Assembly: GCF_013408555.1 (NCBI RefSeq)
Contig: NZ_JACBZN010000001.1
Coordinates: forward strand, 2,480,001 to 2,544,000
Reading direction: 5' to 3'
DNA length: 64,000 nucleotides
Origin: Aeromicrobium tamlense
Lineage (GTDB): Bacteria; Actinomycetota; Actinomycetes; Propionibacteriales; Nocardioidaceae
The stretch's first letter is position 1, and every line of letters begins with the position of its first letter. The position numbers and the translations under genes are program-made. The notes under the pieces were generated by a model. It ran no database searches and was not told where the DNA came from. It saw nothing but the letters and a program-made list of their open reading frames with translations. Below are positions 48,489 through 58,197 of the stretch, one piece after another.

Positions 48489-50534
48489 ATGAGGTCCTCG
48501 CAGACACCGGTCGGCGGTCTCGCCGCGTTCGGCGTCGGCCTCGCGCTGTTCGCCGTGGCGGCGGCGCTGGACCTGCGCGTCGGCGACGCCGTGGTCCCGG
48601 AGTGGACCGAGGAGCCCGGCTGGACCTTCGCCGCGATCGGCCTGGTCCAGGCCGGGCTCGGCGTCGTCGTGCTGTGGCACCGCCACCGCCATCCGTTCGG
48701 CTGGGCGCTGATCGGCCTGGGGATGCTCTGGGTCCTCGACGGCCTGGCCCAGTCGTACGTCCGGCTCGCCGTCCACGAGCAGGAGGCCCTGCCGGGACTG
48801 ACCTGGGTGCTGTGGTTCCTCTTCCGCTTCACCGCCGTGCTGCCCATGAACGCCGCCGCGGTCCTGCTGCTGTTCCCCGACGGACTGCCCCGAGGTCGCT
48901 GGCGTGCCGCGGGATGGACGAGTCTGGCCCTCATGGGAGCCGGTCTGGCCCTGTTCCTCGTCGTGCCCAGCACGCAGACCGAGATCGACGCGTCGCTCGC
49001 GGCGCTCGTGCCCGGGGTGGACACCGACCCCACCTCGATCGAGGCGCTGCGCCCCGCGGCCGAGCAGGTCGTGACCCTCTCGTGGGTGCTCGGGAGTGTC
49101 GGGTTCGTGCTCGCGCTGGTCACGGTGGTCGCGCGGTACCGCGCGTCGCGCGACCGCGAGCGCGAGCGGATGCGGTGGCTCGCCTGGGCCGTGCTGGTCA
49201 TGGTGCTGCTGATCGCCACGAGCCTGATCGTCGACGTCCCGGCCCTGAACGCGATGCTCCTCGGCGCCGCCCTCCTGGTGGGCCCGGTCGCCATGGTCAT
49301 CGCGATCGTGCGACCGGACGTCATCTCCGTCGAGAACCTGCTGGTCCGCACGCTCGTCTACGGCGGCATCAGCGTGGTCATCGTGCTGGTCGACCTGCTG
49401 GCCCTCGCGATCATCTCGGCCACGCTCGGCGACGCGTTCGGCCAGCGCGAGGTCGTGCTGCTCGTCCTGCTGCTCGCCGCGATCCTCTACGGCCCGATGC
49501 GGCTGCGCATCGAGGCGTGGGTGCGGCGGCTGGTCCTCGGCGAGCGCCGCGACCCGTACTCGGTCGTGGCGAGCCTGGCGTCGACCCTCGAGCGCACCGA
49601 CGACGACGGGTCCCAGCTGGCGGCGGTCGTGGAGGCCGTCTCGACGGCGTTCGGGCTCTCCTACGTGCAGGTCGAGGTCGACCGCTCGGCCGGTGAGCGC
49701 CTCGTGGCGTCGCGCGGCGTCCGTCCGGACGACGTGCGGTCCTTCCCCATCGCCTACCGCTCGCGCACGATCGGCCGGCTCACCCTGCCGGCCCACGGCG
49801 TGCGCAACCACCTGACCTCACGCGACGAGATCCTGCTGGCCGACGTGGTGCGCCAGGCCGCGGGCGCGATCCGCGCGAGCCAGCTGAGCGACGAGCTGCA
49901 GCGCAGCCGCGAGGGCCTCGTGCTGGCGCGTGAGGAGGAGCGGCGGCGGATCCGGCGCGACCTCCACGACGGGCTCGGCCCCTCGCTCTCGGCCGTGGTG
50001 TTCCGGCTGGAGTCGGCGCGGCTCACCGTGACCTCCGACCCCGCGTCGGCCGACGAGCAGCTCGCCGAGACCCGCGACGTCGTGCAGGACATCATCAAGG
50101 ACGTCCGCCGGCTCGTGCACGACCTGCGCCCGTCCGCGCTCGACGACCGCGGCCTCGTCGGCGCGCTGTCCCAGCTGGCCGAGCACGCCGACGCCGCGGT
50201 CGACGTGCGGGTCGTGGCCGACCTCGACGGCGCCCTGCCCGCCGCGGTGGAGGTGGCCGCGTTCCGCATCGCCTCGGAGGCCATGAACAACACGCTGCGG
50301 CACGCGCACGCGCGCACCTGCTCGGTCTCGCTGACGGCCGACCCGGACGAGCTGGTCGTCGAGGTCGCCGACGACGGCGTCGGCATCGCGGCCGACGCCA
50401 AGCCCGGCGTGGGGCTGCTGTCGCTGCGGGAGCGCGCCGCCGAGCTCGGCGGCTCGGTGGACCTGCGCTGCCCCGACCACGGCGGCACGATCGTCACCGC
50501 GCGACTGCCCCTGCACGCGAGGATGGAGCCATGA
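48489..50534 (+). CDS. multi-helix sensor histidine kinase (NarX type)
   Basis: About ten N-terminal membrane helices (to ~residue 330) in this 681-residue protein are followed by a GAF-like region (YSVVASLASTLERTDDDG...) and a HisKA_3 domain with phospho-acceptor His493 in RRDLHDGLGPSLSAV. The HATPase_c domain has EAMNNTLRHAHA and ADDGVGI motifs. It pairs with the response regulator that starts inside its stop codon (ATGA). The large membrane part suggests sensing of a membrane or lipid-soluble signal, unknown. Confidence 0.9.
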   Translation: MRSSQTPVGGLAAFGVGLALFAVAAALDLRVGDAVVPEWTEEPGWTFAAIGLVQAGLGVVVLWHRHRHPFGWALIGLGMLWVLDGLAQSYVRLAVHEQEALPGLTWVLWFLFRFTAVLPMNAAAVLLLFPDGLPRGRWRAAGWTSLALMGAGLALFLVVPSTQTEIDASLAALVPGVDTDPTSIEALRPAAEQVVTLSWVLGSVGFVLALVTVVARYRASRDRERERMRWLAWAVLVMVLLIATSLIVDVPALNAMLLGAALLVGPVAMVIAIVRPDVISVENLLVRTLVYGGISVVIVLVDLLALAIISATLGDAFGQREVVLLVLLLAAILYGPMRLRIEAWVRRLVLGERRDPYSVVASLASTLERTDDDGSQLAAVVEAVSTAFGLSYVQVEVDRSAGERLVASRGVRPDDVRSFPIAYRSRTIGRLTLPAHGVRNHLTSRDEILLADVVRQAAGAIRASQLSDELQRSREGLVLAREEERRRIRRDLHDGLGPSLSAVVFRLESARLTVTSDPASADEQLAETRDVVQDIIKDVRRLVHDLRPSALDDRGLVGALSQLAEHADAAVDVRVVADLDGALPAAVEVAAFRIASEAMNNTLRHAHARTCSVSLTADPDELVVEVADDGVGIAADAKPGVGLLSLRERAAELGGSVDLRCPDHGGTIVTARLPLHARMEP

Positions 50535-51187
50535 GCGAGCCCGTGCGCGTCGTCGTCGTGGACGACCACCAGATCCTGCGCGACGGCCTGGTCGCGCTGC
50601 TCGGCGCGATCGACGGGATCGCCGTGACCGGCACCGCCGGCGACGGGCGCGACGCGATCCACGTGGTCGACGCCGATCCGCCGGACGTCGTGGTGATGGA
50701 CATCCAGATGCCCGTGCTGGACGGGATCGAGGCCACGCGGCACATCACCGGGCGTCACGACGACGTGCGCGTGCTGATGCTGACGATGAACGAGGACGAC
50801 GACACGATCCTCAGCGCGCTGCGCGCGGGCGCCTCGGGCTACCTGCTGAAGGGCGCCGACGCGGCCGAGGTCCACCGCGCGATCCTCGCCACGGCGGGCG
50901 GCGGCATGGTGTTCGGCGCGTCGATCGCGGGACGCGTGGCCGGCCTGTTCGCCGGACGCACCCGGCACCGGCCGGAGCACCCGTTCCCCGACCTCTCCGA
51001 GCGCGAGCGGGCCGTGCTCGACCTGCTGGCCGCCGGCCGCAGCAACGACGCGATCGCGGCCGAGCTGTTCGTCTCGAACAAGACCGTCCGCAACGCCGTC
51101 TCGTCGATCTACGCCAAGCTGCACGCGGCCGACCGGGCCGAGGCGATCATCCGGGCCCGCGAGGCCGGGCTGGGCCGCGACCGCTGA
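50531..51187 (+). CDS. NarL/LuxR-type response regulator
   Basis: The 218-residue protein has a receiver with DD at 11-12 and phospho-acceptor Asp57 in VVVMDIQMPVLDG, and KGADAAEV after the conserved Lys. The LuxR-type domain reads LSERERAVLDLLAAGRSNDAIAAELFVSNKTVRNAVSSIYAKL. It is partner of the preceding kinase; targets are unknown. Confidence 0.92.
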   Translation: MSEPVRVVVVDDHQILRDGLVALLGAIDGIAVTGTAGDGRDAIHVVDADPPDVVVMDIQMPVLDGIEATRHITGRHDDVRVLMLTMNEDDDTILSALRAGASGYLLKGADAAEVHRAILATAGGGMVFGASIAGRVAGLFAGRTRHRPEHPFPDLSERERAVLDLLAAGRSNDAIAAELFVSNKTVRNAVSSIYAKLHAADRAEAIIRAREAGLGRDR

Positions 51188-51546
51188 GGCGAGTGGCTCA
51201 GGCGCGGCGGGTGGCGATGCCGCGCCGGAGCGCCCATGGGGAACGGGACCTCCGGCGCGGCACCTTCACGCCGTCTTGGGGGAAGAACGGCGCGCGTGGG
51301 TGCAGACACCCCCCGTGAGTCCGACCCACCGGCTCCTGGGAGGAGAGCCGACCGGACGTCACGATGCCCCAACCGTCACATGAGTCACATGCCCGGCACA
51401 AGTTCCCCGCGAGTAATGTCGCCCACGTGTCGCGCGGCGACGGCTCATCCCGTGCGGATGAGGCCCGCGGGTCCGCGCCTCGGCCATGCTGAGCGCGTGA
51501 CGACTGCCGTCACCGGGCTGCGGCCCAGGGCATCGAAGGGACCCTC
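51188..51546. other. 359-bp intergenic region with mutually exclusive hairpins
   Basis: It holds a terminator-like stem ggcgcggc/gccgcgcc (51201-51226). Its right half is also part of an 11-bp perfect stem pairing 51220-51230 with 51250-51260. Further on, a nested stem pairs gtccg 51319-51323 with cggac 51353-51357, enclosing cggctc/gagccg (51330-51335, 51345-51350). A TAATGT box at about 51414 may be a -10 for the next gene. No known riboswitch class was recognised. Confidence 0.45.
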
Positions 51547-51924
51547 ATGGACAGCTTCTGGGACTTCTTGTGGTTGACGATCTCCGTCTTCTTCTTCATG
51601 GCGTACCTCATGGTCCTGTTCAACATCATCGCGGACCTGTTCAGCGACCACGAGGCGTCGGGATGGGTGAAGGCCGTGTGGGTCTTCTTCCTCATCTTCG
51701 TGCCGGCGCTCACCGCGCTGATCTACCTCATCGCCCGCGGTGGCGGCATGGCCCGCCGCCAGCGTGCGAGGTACGACGCCGCTCGAGCGCAGAGCGACGC
51801 CTACATCCGCGAGGTCGCGTCCTCGTCGCCGGCCGACCAGATCAGCTCGGCCAAGTCGCTGCTGGACTCCGGCGCCATCAGCCAGCAGGAGTACGAGCAG
51901 CTGAAGGCGAAGGCGCTGGCCTGA
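51547..51924 (+). CDS. PLDc_N/SHOCT small membrane protein
   Basis: In this 125-residue protein two helices (about 9-30 and 40-62, with WVFFLIFVPALTALIYLIARG) resemble the PLDc_N membrane hairpin. A linker (RRQRARYDAARAQ) leads to a SHOCT motif at the C-terminus (ISSAKSLLDSGAISQQEYEQLKAKAL), a short oligomerisation module. A gaaggga site precedes the ATG. Confidence 0.82.
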   Translation: MDSFWDFLWLTISVFFFMAYLMVLFNIIADLFSDHEASGWVKAVWVFFLIFVPALTALIYLIARGGGMARRQRARYDAARAQSDAYIREVASSSPADQISSAKSLLDSGAISQQEYEQLKAKALA

Positions 51925-51925
51925 C

Positions 51926-53575
51926 TCAGGCCGAATCGCCCGAGCGTCGCAGCTCGATGCCGATCTGGTCGGCATCGAGCTGCGCCAGCATCCGGGTGAG
52001 GACCTCGCTGCTGTAGGTGCCCTCGGCGCGCTCCTGGAGCAGCACCTGACGCTGGCGCTCGATGATCTCGAGGCGCACGTCGTACATCACGGCGGGATCG
52101 AACGACTCGTCCTGCATCGCCTGCGTGACCCGGCCACGGACGTCGCCGAGCCCGGCCGGGAGCTCGACGTCGTCGAGCACGTCGCCCGCCGCCGCCATCA
52201 TGCGAGCGTTGAGTCGCTGCCACTCGTCGTCGACGCCCTCCTCCTGCCCGGCGAGGCCGAGCCGGCGGACGAACCAGGCGAGCGTGCCGCCCTGCACGAC
52301 CAGCGACGTCAGTGCGACGAAGAACGCGACGAGCACGAGCAGCGAGCGGTTCTCGGTGTCGGTGGGCAGGGTCTGCGCCGCGGCGAGCGTGACCGCGCCG
52401 CGCATGCCCGCCCAGACCAGGATGAATCCCTCGCGGCGGCCGAACCGCGACGCGTCGTAGAAGTCGATGTCCGCGGAGAACCGGCGCAGCCTGCGTCGGA
52501 GGCGCTCCGCCCGCGGGTGCTCGCTGCCCTCGACCTTCGTCGACCACTCGTCGAGCGCCTCGCGCAGCTGGGGCGAGCGTCGGTAGCGTCGCCGCTCCAT
52601 CACGACGATCGCGAGCGTGTAGACGGCACGGATCGCCAGCGCCACGGCGAGCGCGACCGCGGCCAGCACCATCGCCCTGAGGACACCGCCCTCGGTGGTC
52701 TCCTCGACGTCCTGCACGAGCGCCGAGACCTCGAGGCCCATCACGAGGAACACCAGGCCCTCGAGGAGGAGCTCGATCGTGCGCCAGTTCTGGCGGTCGG
52801 AGAGGCGCTGCTTCGGGCCGAGGTGCCGCGCCTGGCCGTGGCCCATGACGAGGCCCGCCGTGACGGCGGCGACCAGCCCCGAGGCGCCCAGGTGCTCGGC
52901 GGGCAGGAAGGCCACGAACGGCACCGTGAACGAGATCGCCGTGGTGAGCGCGGCGTCCTCGATGCGGGCGCGGATGCGCAGCACGACGGCGCCCACGATC
53001 CAGCCGATCGAGACGGCGCCGACGACCGCCCACACGAAGTCGACGAGGATGCCCGCGAGGCTCACGCTCGCGGCCGTCGCCGCCACGGCGGAGCGCAGCA
53101 GCACGAGCGCGGTGGCGTCGTTGAGCAGACTCTCGCCCTCGAGCACGGTGACGACGCGCGACGGCACCCCGAGCCGCTTCGCGATCGACGTGGCCACGGC
53201 GTCGGTGGGGCTGACGATCGCGCCGAGCGCCACGGCCAGCGCGAAGTCCAGGCCGGGGATCACCAGCATGAACACGCCGCCGAGGACCAGCGAGCTGACG
53301 ATCACGAGCAGCACCGACAGCCCACTGATCGTGCGGAAGTCCCGCCGGAAGTCCATCGTCGGCATGTTGACCGCCGCGGAGTACAGCAGCGGCGGCAGCA
53401 GGCCCGCGAGGATGAGCTCGGGATCGACCTCGAACTCGGGCGTGAACGGCAGCAGGCTGACGACGAGCCCGATGGCCAGCAGCACCAGCGGCGCGGCCGT
53501 GCCGATGCGTGGCGCGAGCACCGACGCCGAGACGATGGCGGTCACCACCAGGACGGCGACGAGGATCGAGTCCAT
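51926..53575 (-). CDS. CPA1-family Na+/H+ antiporter
   Basis: The ~400-residue membrane domain of this 549-residue protein carries conserved LLPPLLYSAAVNM, GAIVSPTDAVATSIAKRLGV and GESLLNDATALVLL, where the paired acidic residues of CPA1 antiporters lie. A cytoplasmic C-terminal helical region of ~130 residues follows. It expels Na+ in exchange for protons for pH and salt homeostasis. TACGCT 6 nt before the ATG suggests a leaderless mRNA. Confidence 0.93.
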   Translation of the reverse strand: MDSILVAVLVVTAIVSASVLAPRIGTAAPLVLLAIGLVVSLLPFTPEFEVDPELILAGLLPPLLYSAAVNMPTMDFRRDFRTISGLSVLLVIVSSLVLGGVFMLVIPGLDFALAVALGAIVSPTDAVATSIAKRLGVPSRVVTVLEGESLLNDATALVLLRSAVAATAASVSLAGILVDFVWAVVGAVSIGWIVGAVVLRIRARIEDAALTTAISFTVPFVAFLPAEHLGASGLVAAVTAGLVMGHGQARHLGPKQRLSDRQNWRTIELLLEGLVFLVMGLEVSALVQDVEETTEGGVLRAMVLAAVALAVALAIRAVYTLAIVVMERRRYRRSPQLREALDEWSTKVEGSEHPRAERLRRRLRRFSADIDFYDASRFGRREGFILVWAGMRGAVTLAAAQTLPTDTENRSLLVLVAFFVALTSLVVQGGTLAWFVRRLGLAGQEEGVDDEWQRLNARMMAAAGDVLDDVELPAGLGDVRGRVTQAMQDESFDPAVMYDVRLEIIERQRQVLLQERAEGTYSSEVLTRMLAQLDADQIGIELRRSGDSA

Positions 53576-53581
53576 CAGGTC

Positions 53582-53587
53582 AGCGTA
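53582..53587 (-). promoter_or_regulatory. -10 box TACGCT, leaderless start
   Basis: On the minus strand TACGCT is followed by 6 nt and ATG 53575. Confidence 0.5.
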
Positions 53588-53603
53588 GGCGGGCGGCGCC
53601 GGG

Positions 53604-54650
53604 TCAGGCGAGCATGTCGCGCACGAGCGGCGCGACCTGCGTGCCGTAGAGCTCGATGCAGCGCATCAGCTGGTCGTGCGGCATGGCGCCGTTGGCGTAC
53701 TTGAGGTCGAAGCGGCTGACGCCGAGCGCCCGGAGGTTGGTGGCGATCTTGCGGGCCACCGTCTGCGGCGAGCCGACGTAGAGCGCGCCCTCGGGACTGG
53801 CGTCGCGCTCGAACTGGATGCGGGTGGTGGGCGGCCAGCCGCGCTCGCGGCCGATGCGGTCGCGCTGGGCCTGGAAGTGCCCGAAGAGCTCGTCGCGCGC
53901 CTGCTCGTCGGTCTCGGCGACGTAGCCCGGCGAGTGCATGCCGACGGGAAGCGGCTCGACGCCGTCGGCCGCGAGCAGCTCGCGGTAGTAGTTCGCGAAC
54001 GGCACGAACTGCGCGGGCGGCCCCCCGATGATCGCGAGCATGAGCGGCAGGCGGTAGTGCGCCGCGCGGACGACCGACTGGGGCGTGCCGCCGACGCCGA
54101 TCCAGACCTTGAGCCGGCCCGACTCGGTGGGCGGGTAGATGCGCTGGTCGGTCAGCGGCGGGCGGATCGAGCCCGACCACGTGACCGGCTCCTCGGTGAG
54201 GATCTGCGCGAACAGGTCGAGCTTCTCGGCGAAGAGCCGCTCGTAGTCCTCGAGCGCGAAGCCGAACAGCGGGAACGACTCGGTGAAGGAGCCCCGCCCG
54301 AGGATGACCTCGGCGCGGCCGCTCGACAGGGCGTCGAGGGTGGAGAAGCGCTCGAAGACGCGGATCGGGTCGTCCGAGCTGAGCACCGTGACGGCCGAGC
54401 CGAGCCGGATCCGCTCGGTGCGCGAAGCGATCGCCGCCAGCACGACGTCGGGCGCGGTGATGGCGAAGTCGTCGCGGTGGTGCTCGCCCAGGCCGATGAA
54501 GGCCAGGCCCACCTGGTCGGCCAGCACGGCCTGGTCGACGACGTGGCGCAGCACGACGGCGTGGTGCTCGGGCTGGCCGCTCGCGTCGAGGCTGACGTCG
54601 CCGAAGGTGTCGAGGCCGAGCTCGACGGAGGCGGGATCGATGGCGCTCAT
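53604..54650 (-). CDS. LLM-class flavin-dependent oxidoreductase
   Basis: The 348-residue luciferase-like TIM-barrel monooxygenase uses FMN (or F420 in some relatives). It opens VELGLDTFGDVSLDA and contains GLAFIGLGEHHRDDFAI, LGSAVTVLSSDDPIRVFERFSTLDALSSGRAEVILGRGSF and WIGVGGTPQSVVRAA. Substrate unknown. A TACGGT box 6 nt before the ATG. Confidence 0.9.
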   Translation of the reverse strand: MSAIDPASVELGLDTFGDVSLDASGQPEHHAVVLRHVVDQAVLADQVGLAFIGLGEHHRDDFAITAPDVVLAAIASRTERIRLGSAVTVLSSDDPIRVFERFSTLDALSSGRAEVILGRGSFTESFPLFGFALEDYERLFAEKLDLFAQILTEEPVTWSGSIRPPLTDQRIYPPTESGRLKVWIGVGGTPQSVVRAAHYRLPLMLAIIGGPPAQFVPFANYYRELLAADGVEPLPVGMHSPGYVAETDEQARDELFGHFQAQRDRIGRERGWPPTTRIQFERDASPEGALYVGSPQTVARKIATNLRALGVSRFDLKYANGAMPHDQLMRCIELYGTQVAPLVRDMLA

Positions 54651-54656
54651 GAGCCC

Positions 54657-54662
54657 ACCGTA
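54657..54662 (-). promoter_or_regulatory. -10 box TACGGT, leaderless start
   Basis: On the minus strand TACGGT is followed by 6 nt and ATG 54650. Confidence 0.45.
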
Positions 54663-54668
54663 GTCGGG

Positions 54669-55112
54669 TCAGCGCCAGCGACGGATGCTGTAGACCAGCA
54701 GCACGATCGCGATGAGGTCGGAGAACCAGATGCCGGTGGCGCCGACCCAGCCCGCGGCCGGCAGTTGGGGACCGAAGCCCACGCCGAGGATCTCGAACTC
54801 GGGGATGGTCGGCGAGATGAACCAGACCACGCCGACGGCGGCGACCCAGATGATGCCCAGGACGCTGACGATGATGCGCGGGATCGTGGCGACGCCGTAC
54901 TTGGCGGCCTCGACGGCCTTCTCCTCGAGCGGGTCCACGAGCCGGTCGGCCCACGTGTAGTGGCGCGCCAGCAGCGCGATGCCGGCGAACATGCCCAGCA
55001 GGCCCGGGCCGGGCAGCACCAGCATGAACACGCCGAGCACGACCAGCGTCCAGCCCAGCGCCTCGGATCCCGTGCGGTTGAACCAGCCACGCACGCGGGC
55101 ACCGAAGCTCAT
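54669..55112 (-). CDS. PGPGW-motif membrane protein (TIGR02611-like)
   Basis: The 147-residue protein has four hydrophobic segments. The first pair encloses VLPGPGLLGMFAGIALLAR, close to the PGPGW consensus of this actinobacterial family, and a C-terminal helix follows. Function unknown. ATG 55112 is preferred; an in-frame GTG at 55139 would add nine residues. Confidence 0.75.
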   Translation of the reverse strand: MSFGARVRGWFNRTGSEALGWTLVVLGVFMLVLPGPGLLGMFAGIALLARHYTWADRLVDPLEEKAVEAAKYGVATIPRIIVSVLGIIWVAAVGVVWFISPTIPEFEILGVGFGPQLPAAGWVGATGIWFSDLIAIVLLVYSIRRWR

Positions 55113-55181
55113 GGAGTCATCCTGCCAGCCCCGGACCAACCCCCCGGGCGGGTCGACGCAGGCGGAGGCATCGGCGGGGCC

Positions 55182-55877
55182 TCAGCGCGAGACGAAGATG
55201 TGGGCGGCGGCGTCGGCGTCGATCTCGGCCGTCTCGGACTGCCGCGCCACGACGAGGCCGTCGTGACCACGCGAGGCGAGCACGTCGTTGCCGGGCAGGG
55301 CGCCCACGCGACGCAGCACCGACATGACCTCGGTGTCCTTCTGCAGCTCCTCGGCGATGCGTCGCACGACGACGCGCACCGGCTCGCTGCCGACCGCCGC
55401 GGTGAGCAGCGACTCGACGCCGTCGAGGAACTCGGGGGGACGCACGACCTCGCCCAGCTCGCCCAGACCCGGGATCGGGTTGCCGTAGGGCGACTCGGTG
55501 GGGTGGCCCAGCAGCGCGACGAGACGACGCTCGACCTGCTCGGACATGACGTGCTCCCAGCGGCACGCCTCCTCGTGGACGTACTCGATCTCCAGTCCGA
55601 TGACGTCGGTGAGCAGGCGCTCGGCCAGGCGGTGCTTGCGCATCACGCGGGTGGCAAGCGAGCGTCCACGCTCGGACAGCTCGAGGTGGCGGTCGCCCTC
55701 GACCGTCAGCAGTCCGTCGCGCTCCATGCGCGCCACCGTCTGGCTGACCGTCGGGCCACTCTGGTGGAGGCGCTCGGCGATGCGCGCGCGCAGCGGGATG
55801 ATCCCCTCCTCCTCCAGCTCGAAGATGGTCCTCAGGTACATCTCGGTGGTGTCGATGAGCTCGCTCACGCTGGCCAT
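55182..55877 (-). CDS. ideR: DtxR/IdeR-family metal-dependent repressor
   Basis: The 231-residue iron-responsive regulator has an N-terminal winged helix ([21 protein letters not shown]...[25 protein letters not shown]). The dimerisation/metal domain has the family ligands in [33 protein letters not shown], and a C-terminal SH3-like domain follows. It matches IdeR in length. Such proteins repress siderophore and iron-uptake genes when Fe2+ is bound. No iron-uptake genes are adjacent. Confidence 0.92.
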   Translation of the reverse strand: MASVSELIDTTEMYLRTIFELEEEGIIPLRARIAERLHQSGPTVSQTVARMERDGLLTVEGDRHLELSERGRSLATRVMRKHRLAERLLTDVIGLEIEYVHEEACRWEHVMSEQVERRLVALLGHPTESPYGNPIPGLGELGEVVRPPEFLDGVESLLTAAVGSEPVRVVVRRIAEELQKDTEVMSVLRRVGALPGNDVLASRGHDGLVVARQSETAEIDADAAAHIFVSR

Positions 55878-55987
55878 TGTTCCATGGGGGGTCCCATGCT
55901 CGGGCCGGTGCGTCGAACCCGGGCCCCCGGCGCGATCGGCCCGTCGGCCCGGGTGCGGAGCCGCGGCGCGCGGGGGACGATGCGGTC

Positions 55988-57331
55988 GTGACCGTCTCCG
56001 TGATGTGGTTCCGTGCCGACCTGCGCCTGGCCGACCAGGGTGCCCTCCGCTCGGCGATCGAGTCCGGGCCCGACGGCGTCGTCCCGCTGTTCGTCCTCGA
56101 CGACCACTTCGACCCGTCGAACATGCCCGTCCGATCCGCCTACCTGGCGCGACTGCTGGCCGACTTCGACGAGCGCATCGGCGGCCTGCACGTGGTGCGC
56201 GGGCGGCCCGAGGTGGAGGTGCCGCGCGTGGTCGAGCAGGCGAGCGCGAGCAGCGTGCACGTCACGGGCGGGCACACGCCCTACGCGATGCGCCGGGACC
56301 GACGGGTGGCCGACGCACTGGGCGACGTCCCGCTGGTGGACGCCGACTCGTCCTACGCCGTCGCGCCCGGCACGGTGCGCAAGGGCGACGGGACCTCCTA
56401 CAAGGTCTTCACGCCGTTCTTCCGGTCGTGGCAGGCACAGGGCTCGCACCCGCCCGTCACGGCGGTCCGCTCCCACGCGGTGCCGTGGCTGCGGTCCGGG
56501 AGGTCGGCGGCGTTGCCCGAGGTCACCGAGACCGACGTGGACCTGCCGCCCGCCGGCGAGCAGGCGGCCCGCGCGCACTGGCGGCGCTGGCTCGACGACC
56601 ACGTGGACGACTACGACGGCGAGCGCGACCGTCCCGACCTCGATTCCACGTCGCGCATGTCGGTGCACCTCAAGTGGGGCACGATCCACCCGCGCACCCT
56701 GCTGGCCGACCTCGCCGAGCGCTCCTCCGCCGGGGCGCGCGCCTACGAGCGGCAGCTGGCGTTCCGCGAGTTCTACGCCGACGTGCTGCACGAGTGGCCG
56801 CACTCGGCGTTCGGCTACTACAACCGCGACTACGAGCGCATGCAGTACGACGAGCCTGCCGGCGACTTCGAGGCGTGGAAGGAGGGCCGGACCGGCTTCC
56901 CGTTCATCGACGCCGGGATGCGGCAGATGCTCGCGCAGGGGTGGATGCACAACCGGGTGCGGATGGCCGTGGCCAGCTTCCTGGTCAAGGACCTGCACCT
57001 CGAGTGGACCCACGGCGCGCGCTGGTTCCGCGAGCGGCTCGTCGACGCCGACCTCGCCAACAACCAGCACGGCTGGCAATGGGTGGCCGGCTGCGGCACC
57101 GACGCCGCCCCCTACTTCCGCGTCTTCAACCCCGTGGGTCAGGGCAAGCGCTTCGACCCCGACGGCGCCTACATCCGGCGCTGGGTCCCCGAGCTGCGCG
57201 GGGTCGAGGGACGCGGCGTGCACGAGCCGTGGACCCTCGAGGAGCCGCCGGCCGACTACCCGCCCCCGCTCGTGGACCACGCGCAGGAGCGGCTGGAGGC
57301 CCTCCGCCGCCACGACGCGCTCGGAGGATAG
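55988..57331 (+). CDS. phr: deoxyribodipyrimidine photolyase
   Basis: The 447-residue flavoprotein repairs cyclobutane pyrimidine dimers with blue light. The N-terminal antenna domain opens [18 protein letters not shown]. The FAD-binding catalytic half has [52 protein letters not shown] and [20 protein letters not shown], all class I photolyase hallmarks. GTG 55988 begins the conserved strand. The next gene starts 10 bp later. Confidence 0.94.
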   Translation: MTVSVMWFRADLRLADQGALRSAIESGPDGVVPLFVLDDHFDPSNMPVRSAYLARLLADFDERIGGLHVVRGRPEVEVPRVVEQASASSVHVTGGHTPYAMRRDRRVADALGDVPLVDADSSYAVAPGTVRKGDGTSYKVFTPFFRSWQAQGSHPPVTAVRSHAVPWLRSGRSAALPEVTETDVDLPPAGEQAARAHWRRWLDDHVDDYDGERDRPDLDSTSRMSVHLKWGTIHPRTLLADLAERSSAGARAYERQLAFREFYADVLHEWPHSAFGYYNRDYERMQYDEPAGDFEAWKEGRTGFPFIDAGMRQMLAQGWMHNRVRMAVASFLVKDLHLEWTHGARWFRERLVDADLANNQHGWQWVAGCGTDAAPYFRVFNPVGQGKRFDPDGAYIRRWVPELRGVEGRGVHEPWTLEEPPADYPPPLVDHAQERLEALRRHDALGG

Positions 57332-57334
57332 CGT
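57329..57334 (+). promoter_or_regulatory. -10 box TAGCGT overlapping the photolyase stop
   Basis: TAGCGT begins with the photolyase stop codon TAG and sits 6 nt before ATG 57341 of the thioesterase gene. Confidence 0.45.
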
Positions 57335-57340
57335 CGGGTC

Positions 57341-58060
57341 ATGGTCACCATCCCCCGCCAGTTCAACGGTCCGCCCGACTCCGGCAACGGTGGCTGGGTG
57401 TCCGGCCTGGTCGCGCAGGCCCGTCTCGAGCAGGGCCACACCGGCCCGGTCACGTCGAGGCTGCGGATGCCGCCGCCGCTCGACACCCCGCTGGCGTGGG
57501 AGCACGACGCCGACGAGACCCGCCTGATGACCCACGGCGGCGCGCTCGTGGGCACGTCGGCACCCGGCTCGTTCACCCGCGAGCCCCCGCCGTTCCTCGA
57601 CGCGAAGACGGTGCAGACCGGCTACGACGGCTACCCCGGCTTCACCACGCACCCGTTCGACCAGTGCTTCACGTGCGGCACGGGCCGCGGCGAGGGCGAC
57701 GGCCTGCGCATCTTCACCGGGCCGGTCGGCGACGACCTCACCGGCGCGCCGTGGCACGTGCACGAGGCGTTCGGCGAGGACGACGGCGCGGTGGGCGTGC
57801 CGGTCGCGTGGGCCGCGCTCGACTGCCCCGGCGGGTGGGCGGCCGACTTCTCGGTGCAGCCGATGGTGCTGGGCACGATGACCGCCGAGGTCTACTCGGC
57901 TCCCGTCGTCGGCGAGACCTACCACGCGATCGGCCAGCTGGCGCAGCGCGACGGCCGCAAGTTCTTCACCAGCACGGCGCTGTACACGCCGGACGGCGAG
58001 CTCGTCGGCCGCTCCGAGCAGGTCTGGATCGAGATCGACGTCGCCACCTTCGGCCGCTGA
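57341..58060 (+). CDS. hotdog-fold thioesterase-family protein
   Basis: The 239-residue cytosolic protein begins with an FNGPPDSGNGGWVSG segment that recalls the catalytic start of acyl-CoA thioesterases. A central FDQCFTCGTGRGEGDGLRIF contains a Cys-x2-Cys pair. The C-terminal half has ALDCPGGWAADF. Probably hydrolyses an acyl-CoA; substrate unknown. The TGA stop is inside the outer arm of a large palindrome. Confidence 0.75.
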   Translation: MVTIPRQFNGPPDSGNGGWVSGLVAQARLEQGHTGPVTSRLRMPPPLDTPLAWEHDADETRLMTHGGALVGTSAPGSFTREPPPFLDAKTVQTGYDGYPGFTTHPFDQCFTCGTGRGEGDGLRIFTGPVGDDLTGAPWHVHEAFGEDDGAVGVPVAWAALDCPGGWAADFSVQPMVLGTMTAEVYSAPVVGETYHAIGQLAQRDGRKFFTSTALYTPDGELVGRSEQVWIEIDVATFGR

Positions 58061-58197
58061 CCCTCGGGGAGCGGTGAGTCCTCAACCCTTCCCCCGTGCG
58101 GGCGGTGCGTCATCAACCTCATGGGGACCTCATGCGGTTGACCACTCACCGGGCCCCGCGGGGAAGGGTTGACAGCTCACCGCCCTCGCAAGGGTCA
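58058..58197. repeat. 140-bp composite inverted repeat containing both neighbouring stop codons
   Basis: The outer arms tgaccct (58058-58064) and agggtca (58191-58197) contain the thioesterase stop and, on the other strand, the MFS stop. The inner arms ggtgag..tcaacccttcccc (58073-58094) and ggggaagggttga..ctcacc (58160-58181) pair. A third related word, ggttgaccactcacc, is at 58136-58150. Function could be termination in both directions. Confidence 0.7.
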
